Below are positions 41,983 to 53,382 of a stretch of 64,000 nt of DNA, piece by piece. Within the stretch, counting starts at the first letter, position 1. Every line of letters starts with the position of its first letter. The stretch covers positions 248,001 to 312,000 of the forward strand of contig CANTFK010000771.1 in NCBI GenBank assembly GCA_947646735.1. Direction: 5' to 3'. Below the pieces are notes generated by a model. The model saw only the letters and a list, made by a program, of their open reading frames with translations. It was not told where the DNA came from and did not search any database. The translations under genes were made by a program, and so were the position numbers. The DNA comes from Peronospora farinosa (taxonomy: Eukaryota; Oomycota; Peronosporomycetes; Peronosporales; Peronosporaceae).

Positions 41983-43214
41983 ATGGCGTCCGCGGTTCCG
42001 CAGGCGGTCATGAATCGGGCCTATGTGATGCCACAGCAGTTCCAAAAGTCGCAAGAGCCTAAGCAGATTAGTACAGAGCAGATTCAGGTGCGTTTATACA
42101 TATCCTCTCGGTTTATAGCTGCCCTTTTCTAATCGAATGTACCTGATCTTTCTTTATTGTTCAGGCCATGCTGGACGAAAACTCGAGTCTCATTGTCGAG
42201 ATTATCGAGCTTAATACGCAAATTAAACACGGAAAAGGGACGGCACAACTGGGAGAATTCACTGAAAAATTGGACAAGAAACGCAAGAATCTGAATAAAA
42301 ATCTTATGACACTGGCCAAGTGGGCTGATGAGTCCTCTGAGACGTCCCCAAGACAGCCGCAGGCGTATGGACAATCTCAAATGACTCAACATCAGAAACA
42401 GCAGCAACAGCAGAAACAACAACAACAGCAACAGCAACAACAGCAGCAGTACGCCCGAGCAGGGATGATGCAGATGCCTATGACTAATCAAGCCCAGTAC
42501 CAGGCACAGGCTCAGGCCCAAGCGAGAGCCCAAGCTCAGGCTCAAGCACAGGCTCAAGCGCGACTTCAAGCTCAAGCGCAGGCCCAGACCCAGGCCCAAG
42601 CTCAAGCGTACGCACAGGCTCAATATCAGGCACGGATGAACCCAATGATGGCTCAGCAGTATGGTCAGATGAATCCGATGGCTCAACAGCAGCATCAGCA
42701 ACAACAACAACACCAACAGCAACAGCGGTTTGCTAATGGTGGCATGTCGTACGGTGTACCCAGCAGCGGACCGATGGCCCACCCCGTCCGAATGAGCAAT
42801 GCTATGCCAATCTCTACGAACTACGCTGACAACCGGGGCGGCATGGCGCCTACTATGGGCTTCCAAATGGTCCCTCAGGGTTACGGCATGGTGTCCACCA
42901 CACCGATGCAACGCTTGAATCCCGCGACGCAAGGAATGGCTCAGCAAAGTATACAGCCGCACAGTATGCCTCACCAGAGCATGTCAATGCCTCAGCAAAA
43001 TATGACGATGCCGCAACAGAGCATGGCAATGCCCCGACAAAGTATCGCAATGCCTCAGCAGAGTATGATGTCTCAGCAAAACATATCTATGGGTCAACAG
43101 AGTATGCCCCAGCAGAGTATGCAGATGTCTCAACAAGGCATGGTACCGATGCAGATGAATGGACCACCGAATTCAGGCCCCATAGCAGATGTTTCTGGTC
43201 GGCCAAGCAACTAA
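41983..43214 (+). CDS. SS18/GIF-like transcriptional coactivator (SNH domain, Q-rich)
   Basis: SS18/AN3/GIF proteins are subunits of SWI/SNF-type chromatin remodellers. Exons 41983-42087 and 42164-43214 join in phase to 384 residues. The N-terminal SNH domain (about residues 27-90) reads ISTEQIQAMLDENSSLIVEI ... NKNLMTLAKWAD. The rest is a low-complexity activation region: a CAG/CAA polyglutamine run (about 42395-42445), a long (QA)n segment (about 42500-42630) and Met/Pro/Gln repeats MPQQSM (about 42960-43140). Such regions are expansion-prone. The complementary-strand frame over the QA repeats is a shadow. Confidence 0.85.
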
Positions 43215-43470
43215 TTTTACTGGAGAAGGCTTGAGTTATAGGCATCATATCACAAAAGAAGGCATTTTTGCTTCTCTTTATATTTTTCTACATTGCAAAA
43301 TGCAGATGACCATTATTGTACTCGGTTGTTGTTGTCAACAGAGTAAGTTATTTACTTCAATTTGTTTGTGCTACTTTAGAGAAGTTATTTATAGACGAGG
43401 TCTGTGAAGTAAGCGGTTTTCAAGTTTTGGCGGGAGACGCATCCGTTCATTGTCTTCTTTTGTTTGTACC

Positions 43471-46400
43471 ATGGTATCATCCCAAGGTTTCTCCATTGAC
43501 TCAATGAGTTCCAAGTCCAATACTTTGAATGAAACTAATGCGATGGATTCTCAAGAGCAAGATACGAACAAATTAATGTCCAACTCGAGTGAATTGCCGC
43601 TCGATAAGAGCCACATGGAATTACAGACGAAAGAGACGACTATCACTCGCACTATGAGCCCCGAGAAGCGCTCGCTCATCGAGGAAATTGAGAGTGAGGA
43701 AGACGATGCAGAATTTGATGAGAGAGCGCATTGGTCTCGACGAAGTGTAAGCAAAAAGTCGAGATCGTCACGAAAATCGATTGGAATACAAGACAAATTT
43801 CAGCCGTCAATTGCGCTCTTTTACGTTAAAGAGGCGACGTCTACAGTCAAAAAACAGGAAGGAAGAAGTGTAAAGGAAGATACAATGACCAGTGCTATTA
43901 TCGTCTCACAGGAAGAAGATAATGGAAAGAAGGAGAACAATCAAACTAGTGGCAGGAAGAAGAAAAAGATCGAGAGCTTGGGACTCGAGTTTGATTCAGT
44001 AGTTAATATTGGGCAAAATACGATTGCTGTAATGAGCTCTGGACGACCAAAGCGACAAGCAGTTGTACGAGCAGAGATTTTGCAGCAGCAACAAAAGCTT
44101 TTGGATGCTGTTGCCGATAGGAAAAATGCCGCTTCCTTTTTGACGCCCCCATCGTTAAACCAGAAGAAGAAGAAAGAAGGAAATGCAACAACTAGTGGGC
44201 GTAAGCGAAAGCTTAATATGAACAAGAAAAAGACATTGTCATCTGCAAAGGGAGGACCTTTCACGACAAACTCACCAGGTACGAACAAGACAGCACAGTC
44301 ATTTTTTTTGAGTGAGCAAGTAAAAAAGCAGTTACAGGAGATTGAAGCCGTGTCAGTATTTCGGGAACAACTTCGACAAACACGTGAAAAAGATCTTGCT
44401 TTTTTTGCTGGTAAAATGGCTAATCCATTTTTTCGGACGCGAACTTCCAGTAGTAAAGAAAATGACGAAGGAGTTGTTGAGACTTACGGAGATGATGAAG
44501 GCATTGAGGCAAAGCAACGACGTGGTACAGATGGGACTCGCTGGAGTAAATCATTTACACTGTTTCCGGAGATGCAACACGTATTGACCCCATGCGTAGA
44601 AACAGAAGGTATGGACACAAGTGCTGTCAACTTAACTCCACCAAAGAGAGTGCTACCTGTAGCAAATGTATCTTCTGCAGTCGTAGTCATCGATGACGAT
44701 GCAGCAACAAAAGTCAGGCTGCCGAGAGAAGCAATGGCCCAGCTACAAGCTTCCATGAATGGGCAAGTGACCACGGAGTCTTCGTTTTCGGAACAGTTTT
44801 GGTTTCACGAGTTCTTAAATGCGTCCAGCTTACCAGCCTCCTAATGTAAAGCTTATCGATGTTACCTCTCCCCGTCTCGAAGAGGATGCAGACGCTGCTG
44901 CAGCAGAACTGGCAGAAAAGGAGACGTTGCTTGTTGACGAATTAGTAGAGACGCATGGTATGTGCGAGAAACGAGTGCGTGAGCTTCTTAACGGGACTTG
45001 AACAGGCCAGAGCGAAATGTTCGGATCGTGAACTAAACCTGTCGTTGGTCGACCGCTACTTACCGGTGAATGCTAGTGGTCTTGTTGGCAATCGCGAATC
45101 CCTCCACACGCTGTCATCGTGGTTGAGTGCTTGGAAAGTAGGTGGTTGCGATCGTCAAAAGCTCGATTGCTTGCACTCGGAACTTCTTACGTTTGAGGAT
45201 AGCGACAGCGATGGGGAGGGTGAGGCTGGCGATCTGTGTCGTCTATTCATTTTAGAGGGCGAGTCGGGCTCGGGTAAATCGGCAGCCGTCTATGCGTGCG
45301 CCGAAGAGCTCGGCTACGAGATTATTGAGATCAACGCAGCTCAAAATCGCTCTGGAAAGAGTGTCGTGGAGCTTGCCGGTGAAGCCACGCAGTCTACTCG
45401 TGTTTTGCACGTGGGTACAAAGGAGGACAAGCGAAAGAAGCAACACAAGAAGAAGCGGAGACGACACGTGGAAAGCCGTAAGAGTTTCGAGCAGCCAGCA
45501 GCATCGTCATTGTCGCTGGTGATGTTTGAAGATGTAGACCTGGTCTTTGACGACGACAAAGGTTTCCTCAATGCTGTGTGCTCCATCGCTAAGCATTCAA
45601 AATGCCCTATTGTCGTAACTTGCACACAGTTGCCTGATACGTTTCCCGCTAAACCCGGGCGTCTGTACCGCGAACTTCGCAAGCCTTCAATCGACGAGTT
45701 TGCAACATGGATGCGTCTGGTAGCCTTCATTGAAGGACTGCAATTGGCACCATCTCTTATAGATGTACTAGGTAAGTTCTTTGAACGGGATGTTCGTCGC
45801 TCACTGCATTTTCTGGAGGCCAGTTTACTGGTTTCTGATGCAAAGACAAAGACGCTGTGGCAATGGCAACACGATAACGCAGACAGCAACGGTGCTATCC
45901 ACGTAAATGTTCCTGCTTGGACCATATGGTCAGCAGGGTCCTCGTCGTTCGACGCTCTGACAAGTAATTTACTATTAGAGCTCAGCGCTGCTGCTGAATT
46001 CGAGGAAAAGAAACACGAGGACAAAAGCCGTGAAGAGAAGCAAGTGGAAGTTGACGCTATGGCGGAGTTAGCGCAGGTCATGGATTCTGCTTCGGTTGCA
46101 GAAATGTGGATGGCACCTGCTACGGCCAATGGATTCGATAGCGATGAAACTGAGGTACGGGTATGTTGTCAGTCGAACTGTTTGTTGGTTTCTCACACTG
46201 CAGCATTTTGATGCCGACTAATGACAGGATTCGTTCTTTCTCCGCGAACGTCAACGACTTGCCGCACTGGAGCTGAGACGTTCTAGTCTTTATATGTTGG
46301 GATCGTCTACGAGTCCTCTTGGTGCGTTGTTGATGCAGGGCCAAGGCCCTGTCGCCTCTAAATGCGTTCAGCGGACATTAGACTGCGCTCTCGCAGCTTC

Positions 46401-46793
46401 CAGTCGACGTTTCCACCAGACAGCGTTAGCGGAGCTGAAACCAAAGTTTGAGCTTCCGCTTGCCTACAAAGGGTACGCCTATAACTCGGCCCTGTTGTCT
46501 AGTGCTATAACTCGGCCCTGTTGTCTAGTGCTATGTGATCTCACCTTGTGTTTTGCTGTTGCAGATGTGGAAACTCCGAGCCGCGATTTACGCTCGACTA
46601 TATGCCAATGGTAGGCCTTCTATTGTCCAGTGCCAGTCTACAAGAAGGTCGACGACGGGCATCTCGACGGAACCACTATTTAGGCGACGTGTTGGGGGAC
46701 ATGAGTCTAATTGACGAGTTGCCAGCTTTTAACACGTACTTGCAGTCCGACAAGAACAAACTCCTCGCCACATCCCCGGTGCCCACACAGTGA
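43471..46793 (+). CDS. ATAD5/ELG1-like RFC-type clamp-unloader subunit
   Basis: ATAD5/Elg1 replaces RFC1 in an alternative clamp loader that removes PCNA from DNA after replication. The long N-terminal region (43471-44844) is hydrophilic with basic clusters, an NLS-like stretch and FFxR-type segments (NPFFRTR). The AAA+ part has Walker A GESGSGKS (45258-45281), then SAAVYACAEELGYEIIEINAAQNRSGK, the ATAD5-type signature, and Walker B LVMFEDVDLVF (45516-45548). Later exons run 45010-46154, 46228-46472 and 46565-46793. Between about 44760 and 45010 the coding frame changes twice (VKLIDVTSPRL segment, then SDRELNLSLVDRYLP). I cannot place these joins confidently; a small intron ending at the CAG at 44829-44831 and an indel or micro-intron near 44980-45005 are possible. 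Confidence 0.8.
46484..46541 (+). repeat. 28-bp perfect tandem duplication within an intron
   Basis: ATAACTCGGCCCTGTTGTCT followed by AGTGCT occurs twice back to back in the last intron of the ATAD5-like gene. This is probably replication slippage with no coding effect. Confidence 0.85.
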
Positions 46794-46926
46794 TAAGCGC
46801 AAGTATTGCCATTTCAAGATCATACTAACTCATCTTCTTCTGTACTCCCTCCTTCCCTGTAACTTTGAGCTGTCTCGATATTTTGTGGTCTCTTTCACTT
46901 TCCTCAATCTGATTGCATCTCTATTT

Positions 46927-47448
46927 TTATTCTGCAGTCTTCTTCACTTTCGTCATCACTCGCTTCGTTCCCTTACCAATAAGATCCATAGCAGACGCAT
47001 CCACTTTTGTCTTGATAATCTTGTTCAAAGACGTATAGAACAATGGGTGGTTCCTAATCGTCACCTAAATCAAAAGAGTATCATAAGACCCTTTTGTCTC
47101 CCCATTTCTCATCTACTTCTAAATCTACACTCTTACCACTGTACTATATTTCTTCTTGTGCTTATTATTCCCGTACTTACAGGCACGGAATAGCAACACT
47201 TTGTCTCCGTCTTCTACTGTGAGCTTGAAGATTTTCTGTAAAGCTTTTCCATTTACTTTGGCTACAGGTACTGAAATTCAAAATTTACGTTTAAAACTAG
47301 AGCATTCCAACGGATTTCTATTGTATTATGAGCCATAGAAAGACGTACCACTTTTACAAGAGACAACTACAGAGCCCTTGGAAATGGTTTGGGTCTCTGT
47401 ATACAATTCTGTCACCTTGGTCAGAAATGTGTCCGTACTTACGAGCAT
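46927..47448 (-). CDS. SRP14: Signal recognition particle 14-kDa protein SRP14
   Basis: With SRP9 it binds the Alu domain of SRP RNA and mediates translational pausing. Minus-strand exons 47448-47349, 47270-47137 and 47064-46927 join in phase to 123 residues. Matching blocks: MLVSTDTFLTKVTELY (human pattern: LLESEQFLTELTRLF), GSVVVSCKSG, DKVLLFRACKYGNNKHKKKYSTVV (human: CLLRATDGKKKISTVV) and FYTSLNKIIKTKVDA. The C-terminus is lysine-rich. Introns of 72-78 bp are GT...AG. It converges on the ATAD5-like gene with a 133-bp gap. Confidence 0.9.
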
Positions 47449-47596
47449 TATTATGTTTTGCCTTCTTTATTGAAATGACTCGGAAAAAAACCTGTTGAAA
47501 ATGATATCAACGTCAATAATGTAAGAAGTCGAATGGACGTCTGTCTGTGTATTGATGATGGACCTTTAAACTCGATTCCTTTCTTCCTGTCTTGTT

Positions 47597-48280
47597 TTAT
47601 TCCACTAATGCAATATCCAGCAAATCACCTGGATGAAAACGTACACTAGCAAGTGTCTTATGATCATCAGCACATCGACGTCGACTACTATTAACGTAGC
47701 CAATTTTACGCATGAGCAATCTACATGACAAGTGATAATACTTTGAATCAGCTACAGCGTTCGTCGTCTGTAGGTATATATAGAGCTTAAAGATACAAGA
47801 GCAGAGCATAAATACATGTTCTAGATCTCACCTTCCATCTCTAGTTTCCGACACAATACATATACTTAGACGCATATTGGGCTTCTGAGCGTCCGTGTTT
47901 GAGTCCTGTACCAGATCTGCGATCTCTCGTAGTGTTGCGTCAGGCCTGTAGGAAGAAAGCATACAATGTAATTTATCATCAGATCCAGACAAAGACAACA
48001 GCCGAGAAAGATACGATCTCGTACCACGTGTAAATATGGAGCTCATTAGCAATTGGTTTGTCTTCCAAAGCTTCAAATGCATCAGTTCTGTAGTAAAAAT
48101 AGTGACACGACATTTTTAATTGTAACTTGGGGTCAGTATTCAATGCCAACTTGTTAATAACGTCTTGATGATAAACATGTTGCAATTATCTTCCTGCCTA
48201 TTATGCACTCCCTTGCTAAAGAAAACCCGTAGCAGGAAGGGACAATGTTTCTCGCGATTAATCGCACGGACTTCGGGCAT
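47597..48280 (-). CDS. SAP18: SAP18, Sin3-associated / exon-junction ASAP complex protein
   Basis: SAP18 has a ubiquitin-like fold and links Sin3-HDAC co-repressors and the ASAP splicing complex. Minus-strand exons 48280-48198, 48087-48025, 47945-47832 and 47720-47597 join in phase to 127 residues. Blocks: REKHCPFLLRVFFSKG (human: KTCPLLLRVFCKVG), NELHIYTWPDATLREIADLV (human: DEVQIYTWMDATLRELTDLV), MRKIGYVN and DDHKTLASVRFHPGDLLDIAL (human: DDKKTLGELKFEVGDYLDVAI). The first intron appears to use a GC donor (AG|GCAGGA); a downstream GT donor is possible but would add residues against the family alignment. Confidence 0.92.
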
Positions 48281-49103
48281 TATGAATTATACTATCAAAT
48301 GACGTCGGAATGTAGTTATTGTTTTTTTCAAACGAGTTTAAAAGGGTATGCTGGAAGATGGGATTAGTTGCGACCGGTGTTTACAGACCAAGGAAATAAT
48401 GGCGGCACGCAATGTGGTTCGATTCCTTAAATCGGCTAATGTTTCCTTCTCTAGTTTTGACAGACGGGCGGCTGGTGCTTGGTGCGTTTCTGTGATATAA
48501 GATCTCGTATCTGTGATAGAAATTTTAATACATAACGATATTTGTGGCTGTAAATGTCCGTAGTGAATTCTTTCGACAGCTGACGGCAGAGAAGGTTTGG
48601 CATTGTAAATGCTTGAAGAAGAGAGAGCTGTAGTTATTGACTGGATGTTTGTATTGAACATAATAGACACGCAAGATAAACCCCAAGGCTGAGATTGTTC
48701 AGCATACGACGGTGACGGGTTCACTACCTACTATCAAACTGGACTTTAGTACGTTGTGTGTCGTTCTTTTTTGGCTGATAAAGTCGTTCATGAGAGTTTG
48801 GACCTTTCTTTATTCTCTTGTGATGTATCTTGTTTATGTAATGTAGTCAATGGCCGTAAACATGTTATGGAAGTACCTGGCAAGAATGTCCGTGATATTT
48901 TCGAGGAGGTGGACTTTTATTGCTCGCAGATTGAAACCGAGTACGAGAAAGAGGGCAAGTCCATTGAATAGACAGACAATAGTCAGATGGCAAGTGCTTG
49001 ATGCTCTTGAAGTTCATGAGGCAATTCTTACAGTAGTTTAAAGGTTGAGAGACTAATGAAACTTGTTGCCTTATGGTATCTATTTTAAATAGCATAAAGT
49101 TGA
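48281..49103. other. Intergenic, with unidentified frames
   Basis: Short plus-strand frames at 48756-48971 (NGRKHVMEVPGKNVRDIFEE) could be coding, possibly an exon after an acceptor near 48846, but I cannot assign a family or join them to other exons. Otherwise nothing was recognised. Confidence 0.3.
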
Positions 49104-49689
49104 TTACTTCGGGTCAACAAGTGCAATCTCAGCTTGTATTTCTTCATCAAAATTTGGCTGCAATGTATACAGATTCATAGTCTTTGCACGTTCCATTGAG
49201 AACTTCAATACGTGATCTCTGCACCCGTGGCTGGAGCCTACACAAGCACATAAACACACACTTAGTACTGAAAGAAACAGTGAACAAGTATCACAGAACA
49301 AACTATTTCACACCGCAAACTCGAACCACTCGGATACTAATGTCTTGGTTGTGTGCATTTGTCACAAAAACCAGCGACGTTTCGACCATTTTACACATTT
49401 CACGTGCGCATCGAATGACGCCTAATTTCGTGTGTGTATTGTAATAGAGCACTAGATAGAAACAACAACGAGTCAGAGAGAGAGGAGAGAGAGGATCATG
49501 ACACAAAAACTACTCTCCGACGTCATCACACCCACCTTGAAAAGCATATTGGGCCAATCCCGAGCCATAATCGCCATAGCTCTTGATAATAGACTCACGA
49601 ATTAAAACTACAATATCATCCTTTTTTACAGTCAATTTACGGGCACCAGTGACTTCCACGACCAAGTACCGAGTCTTAAGTCGCACCAT
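49104..49689 (-). CDS. POP5: RNase P/MRP protein subunit POP5
   Basis: POP5 is a core protein of RNase P (tRNA 5' processing) and RNase MRP (rRNA processing). Three minus-strand exons, 49689-49536, 49451-49314 and 49237-49104, join in phase to 141 residues. Blocks: MVRLKTRYLVVEV (human: MVRFKHRYLLCEL), VVLIRESIIKSYGDYGSGLA, VLYYNTHTKLGVIRCAREMCKMVETSLVFV and VRVCGSSHGCRDHVLKF (human: LHVGGTIRTCQKFLIQY). Introns of 76-84 bp are GT...AG. Its promoter is divergent from CSL4 with 130 bp between start codons, so the two RNA-processing genes may be co-regulated. Confidence 0.93.
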
Positions 49690-49819
49690 AGTAATTGTAT
49701 GGTCGGCAACCGTTAGTTTTGGCCTCTAGATGGCTACATAATTCATCATTTCATCATTTTTAACCAATCAACATGCTTAAAATGATCAAAAATCAGCTTT
49801 TATTCACAAGCGAGTCAAC

Positions 49820-50326
49820 ATGAGCAGCGGAGGAGAAGTTGCAGTGCCTGGTCAGTGCTTAGCTACGGTAGATGAAACGATCAAAGCAGGAAGTGGAGCG
49901 TATGTACGTGATGGATCGATCTTTGCATCCATCTTTGGCAAGTGGCGTATCTCACAGAACATTGTGGAAGTAACGCGAGCCAATAAGACAATGGCATCGG
50001 ACCAAGTGTTACGACTCAATGATATTGTCATTTGTCGAGTGATAAAGATCACGTCTCGACAAGTGATGGTTGATATTGTTTGTGTGGGTGAGACAGTACT
50101 GAAGGAGGCATTTCCAGGGACGATTCGACTCGAAGACGTCCGGACTCAGGACATTGATAAGCTCGTGATGGAAGAGGTTTTCTTACCTGGTATGCTTGTC
50201 AAGGCGGTGGTGTTGTCATTTGGTGACACTCGATCCTACTTTCTCTCGACAGCTAAGCCAGGACTTGGTGTTGTACACCAACCAATAGACCAGGACAGCC
50301 AGACGACCGTCTTCGAGACGAAGTAG
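49820..50326 (+). CDS. CSL4: Exosome cap subunit CSL4 (EXOSC1)
   Basis: CSL4 is an S1-domain subunit of the RNA exosome cap and helps contact RRP6 and substrates. Single exon, 168 residues. N-terminal domain: PGQCLATVDETIKAGSGAYVRDGSIFASIFG, close to the family pattern PG..L.......G.GTY...G.I..S..G. The S1 domain spans about residues 65-150 (LNDIVICRVIKITSRQVMVDIVCVG ... FPGTIRLEDVR ... FLPGMLVKAVVLSFGDTRSYFLSTA). The protein ends VVHQPIDQDSQTTVFETK, shorter than human CSL4, and lacks the usual C-terminal cysteine region (pattern ISWCEMQCP). A missed 3' exon cannot be excluded. Confidence 0.88.
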   Translation: MSSGGEVAVPGQCLATVDETIKAGSGAYVRDGSIFASIFGKWRISQNIVEVTRANKTMASDQVLRLNDIVICRVIKITSRQVMVDIVCVGETVLKEAFPGTIRLEDVRTQDIDKLVMEEVFLPGMLVKAVVLSFGDTRSYFLSTAKPGLGVVHQPIDQDSQTTVFETK

Positions 50327-51643
50327 ATTGCAGGAATGAATCAAAAACAGGTAAACAGCCATAGCAAATGGGAAATGCTGTAATGGGCTTTACAAGCAAC
50401 AAAGGAGTATGCCGTTGTGGCTGACATCAAGAAGAGATGATGCGTATGGCTGCCGCCCGTGGTGTTGCTAATTCTTGTCAAGTTAAGTATCAACAACGTC
50501 TTCTCCTCCTCCTTAATTGTCACACGCTTTCTCACTTGAACTTGTCCATTCCAACTAATGCTATGTGCTTAAATTGCTTTTCTGCTACATTTTGACTGTC
50601 TCGAAGGGCTAGAACATATTTGGTACAATCACAGTATGCTTTTGACTGGCAAAAGAACTTGTTGCTTAAACAATGCACTATTAACTTATGCGTGCTTGCT
50701 GTTTTCTATCAGCTTTGCTACTCAGTTGCTTAAGTAAATAAAATGTACTACAGAACACTGGAATGGAAGTCAAAGCGTGTAAATCTAATGGTTTAGTCAA
50801 CTGCAGATGGCATAGCAAGTGTCTAGTTACAAATTCGGCCGGCATGTAAAAAGGTCTCATTCCCGAAGAAGCTCACGTCTATCTATACAAAATACATTTT
50901 TACCGCTTATTACCGTGTCATTTTTACTTAATCATTGGGATATTTCGATGTAACAAACACCTTCGGTTGATCTATAGCCTCCCTTTATAAAGCCCTATAG
51001 CTGAGGAACGTCAATGCAGCTTCGAGGTTGTATTGATTTAACAGGCATCTAAAACTCGGTGCAAAACGAGCGATGGCGAACCTAAGTACCACGTTCCCGA
51101 ACTTAGCGATTTGTTCGTTATTTTGACATTAAATAGTAGTCTCTGATAGTACTACATAGTATCAGTAGCGTAATAGCTCAATTAGAGGAGTATACATGTC
51201 GAGGGTATTATACGAATATCAGTATACGGTGCTAAATATCTGAATCACTTTGCGAGCTCAAGACATTAGCAAATACTTAAAGCGAAGAGGACGTGGTCTA
51301 CCTACTGCTATAAAGTCTATATGGACAAAAAAGCGTCTTGTGTCAGGTTTACGATATGAGAGTTAAGAGCTGCTGACGCCGGTAGGTTTTTGAAGAACGA
51401 TTGCGTTTTAAGACGTGCTGATGCACCAAAAAATTAGACAAAAGGTTGGGACAAAATAAGGTGGAAGTTGCGTTCCACCAACTTCAATATAGCTGACTTT
51501 GGTCGACGTTTCGGACGCTTTAATGAGTGACCCCCCCTGTGTCGCTTGCATCACATCATTTGACGTCCGCAAATGTAACGGCAGGCCGGGTGTATTCATA
51601 CAATAGGAAGCCAACACCTACTACTTCGAAGACGCGCGCTGCT
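50327..51643. other. 1.3-kb intergenic region
   Basis: AT-rich, no gene recognised on either strand. The right part carries the downstream region of the nucleoside phosphorylase gene. Confidence 0.5.
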
Positions 51644-52726
51644 CTACGAATAATGTTGTTTTCCAATTGCTGCAATCAGGTCTCGCACGTACGTCTCGAT
51701 GTCGTGCTGCGTAGCCTGGACTGTCTCGAGAACCTCATTGTGTGAAGCTGCTTCACGTTCTTCCCCCGGAAAAAGCGCCTTGTTGGTGATCAACGATAAA
51801 CCAAGTACTTTCAGTCCACAGTGTGCAGCTACAATCACCTCAGGTACTGTGCTCATACCAACAGCATCACCTCCCACCAATCGTAGGAACCGACATTCCG
51901 TCGGTGTTTCATATGTCGGCCCAGAGACAAAGCAGTACACACCCTTTCGTATCTTATGAGCAAGTCCAAGATCCTTTGCCACATGAAGAGCGAGCTCTTG
52001 TAAGTTCTTGTCGTAACAGTTCGAAAGCGGCGTAAAACGAGTTCCAAAGCGAGAGTCATTAGGTCCAATGAGAGGGTGTTGACCTGACAATCCCGGCATG
52101 TTTAAATGATCATTTAGAATCATAAGGTCACCCACATAAAAGTCTGGGTTTAGACCACCTGCTGCATTGGTTACTAGCAAGTATTTGATACCCAATAGAT
52201 ACATAACACGAATAGGTAGTGCCGTTTCTCGCATAGCATAGCCTTCATAGCAATGAAAACGACCACGCATGCAGACGACAACAATCCCATCCAGGTCTCC
52301 AAACACCAATTCACCTGCATGACCTTCAACGGTAGAGTGTGGAAACTGTGGAATGTCCTCGTACTTAATAATCTCCTGGTGCGAAAGGCATTTGCTGAGT
52401 CCACCAAGGCCTGAGCCACAGACAATCCCAATGAGTGGACGACTAGAGATACGCTTCTGTAAAAAGTTGTTAATAGTATCGATACGTTCTTCAGGAATAA
52501 TCTCGTCCGATATTTGGCCCGTGGACATGCGACGCACGTGGTGAATGGCCTTATCATCTGTCGAAGCAGCGAGAGTAGCAACAGAAGTAGTAACTGTACG
52601 GCAATGAGCTTGTGGACTTGATCCGTCTACACTGTGGCTGTGATAATGACGAGTTACATGTGTGGGCAACGGCAGTGGAGAAGGTACTGATGTAGGCGGT
52701 GTTTGATCGAGAATGTCATTCATCAT
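51644..52726 (-). CDS. Purine nucleoside phosphorylase (trimeric class)
   Basis: Catalyses phosphorolysis of (deoxy)inosine and guanosine to base and (deoxy)ribose-1-phosphate in purine salvage. Single exon, 360 residues: an unusual N-terminal extension of about 75 residues rich in Ser/Pro/His, then the NP-II phosphorylase fold. Motifs: phosphate loop GIVCGSGLGGL (about residue 98), FPHSTVEGHAGELVFG, RFHCYEGY, TNAAGGLNP, the purine-site motif GPTYETPTECRFLR with catalytic Glu, GMSTVPEV, and LSLITNKA with the conserved Asn. An internal ATG near MSTGQIS (residue 68) could be the alternative start matching the usual size of about 290 residues. No introns seen. Confidence 0.95.
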   Translation of the reverse strand: MMNDILDQTPPTSVPSPLPLPTHVTRHYHSHSVDGSSPQAHCRTVTTSVATLAASTDDKAIHHVRRMSTGQISDEIIPEERIDTINNFLQKRISSRPLIGIVCGSGLGGLSKCLSHQEIIKYEDIPQFPHSTVEGHAGELVFGDLDGIVVVCMRGRFHCYEGYAMRETALPIRVMYLLGIKYLLVTNAAGGLNPDFYVGDLMILNDHLNMPGLSGQHPLIGPNDSRFGTRFTPLSNCYDKNLQELALHVAKDLGLAHKIRKGVYCFVSGPTYETPTECRFLRLVGGDAVGMSTVPEVIVAAHCGLKVLGLSLITNKALFPGEEREAASHNEVLETVQATQHDIETYVRDLIAAIGKQHYS

Positions 52727-53382
52727 GTTGTTTGTGATTGGGTGTATCTTTCTCAGTCAATGAGGCGTTTAGACGGCAGATTTAAGAATGCCACTTGAAT
52801 AGAATGCCAACAGCTGGAAGAACCCTACCCCGTACACACATTCAATAGCTCATTTTTCTTACAGTCTACTATTATATATTAGAGGCCTTTTATGAGAGTT
52901 ATTCCGACCAAAGGTCGCGTCGACTCAAGGAGCTACAGTATTTTTATTCTCACTATTGTACTAGCTTTAAGCCGCCATTTCGCTTGGCGAATGACTTTCC
53001 ACTAATTGCAGCTCCTTATATATGTGTGTTAATGAGGGGTTGTCGAGTATTATTTTCACATGTAGATAAACCATGGCAAAGTGGTACATTAAGTAAAAGG
53101 TTATATTATTTTAGTAAGCGCGTTTGATATAATTTGGGTACAAACCACATCGAAAGTCAGAAAAAATGTAAAGCCATCAAGCGTCTTAACATGATAACAG
53201 ACGACTGCCTATATGTGCGAAACAGATGTTAGCATAAGTCAGTGCCCTACTCGAGATTCAAGAAACCCCGAATAGGTCACTTTTCTAGCCTGTGTTCCCA
53301 AATCAAGATTTTGGAGCTAAATTCTTTCCTAATTGGTTTAAAACAAGATCGTAGTGTTCCCGAAGAAGCACACGTAATAACT
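52727..53382. other. Intergenic, nothing recognised
   Basis: Shared divergent upstream region of the nucleoside phosphorylase and CHMP1 genes; AT-rich, no gene seen. Confidence 0.5.

Noticed and set aside
42129..42974. 281-codon minus-strand frame opposite the SS18-like gene
   Set aside because: It is the complement of CAG/CAA and QA repeats (poly-Leu), with no family resemblance; the plus strand has the SNH domain.
45341..46129. 262-codon minus-strand frame in the ATAD5-like gene
   Set aside because: Shadow of a well-supported AAA+ coding exon.
53242..53382. Longer N-terminus for CHMP1
   Set aside because: Family members start just before the KLED segment; the extra 47 codons look like a leader sequence.
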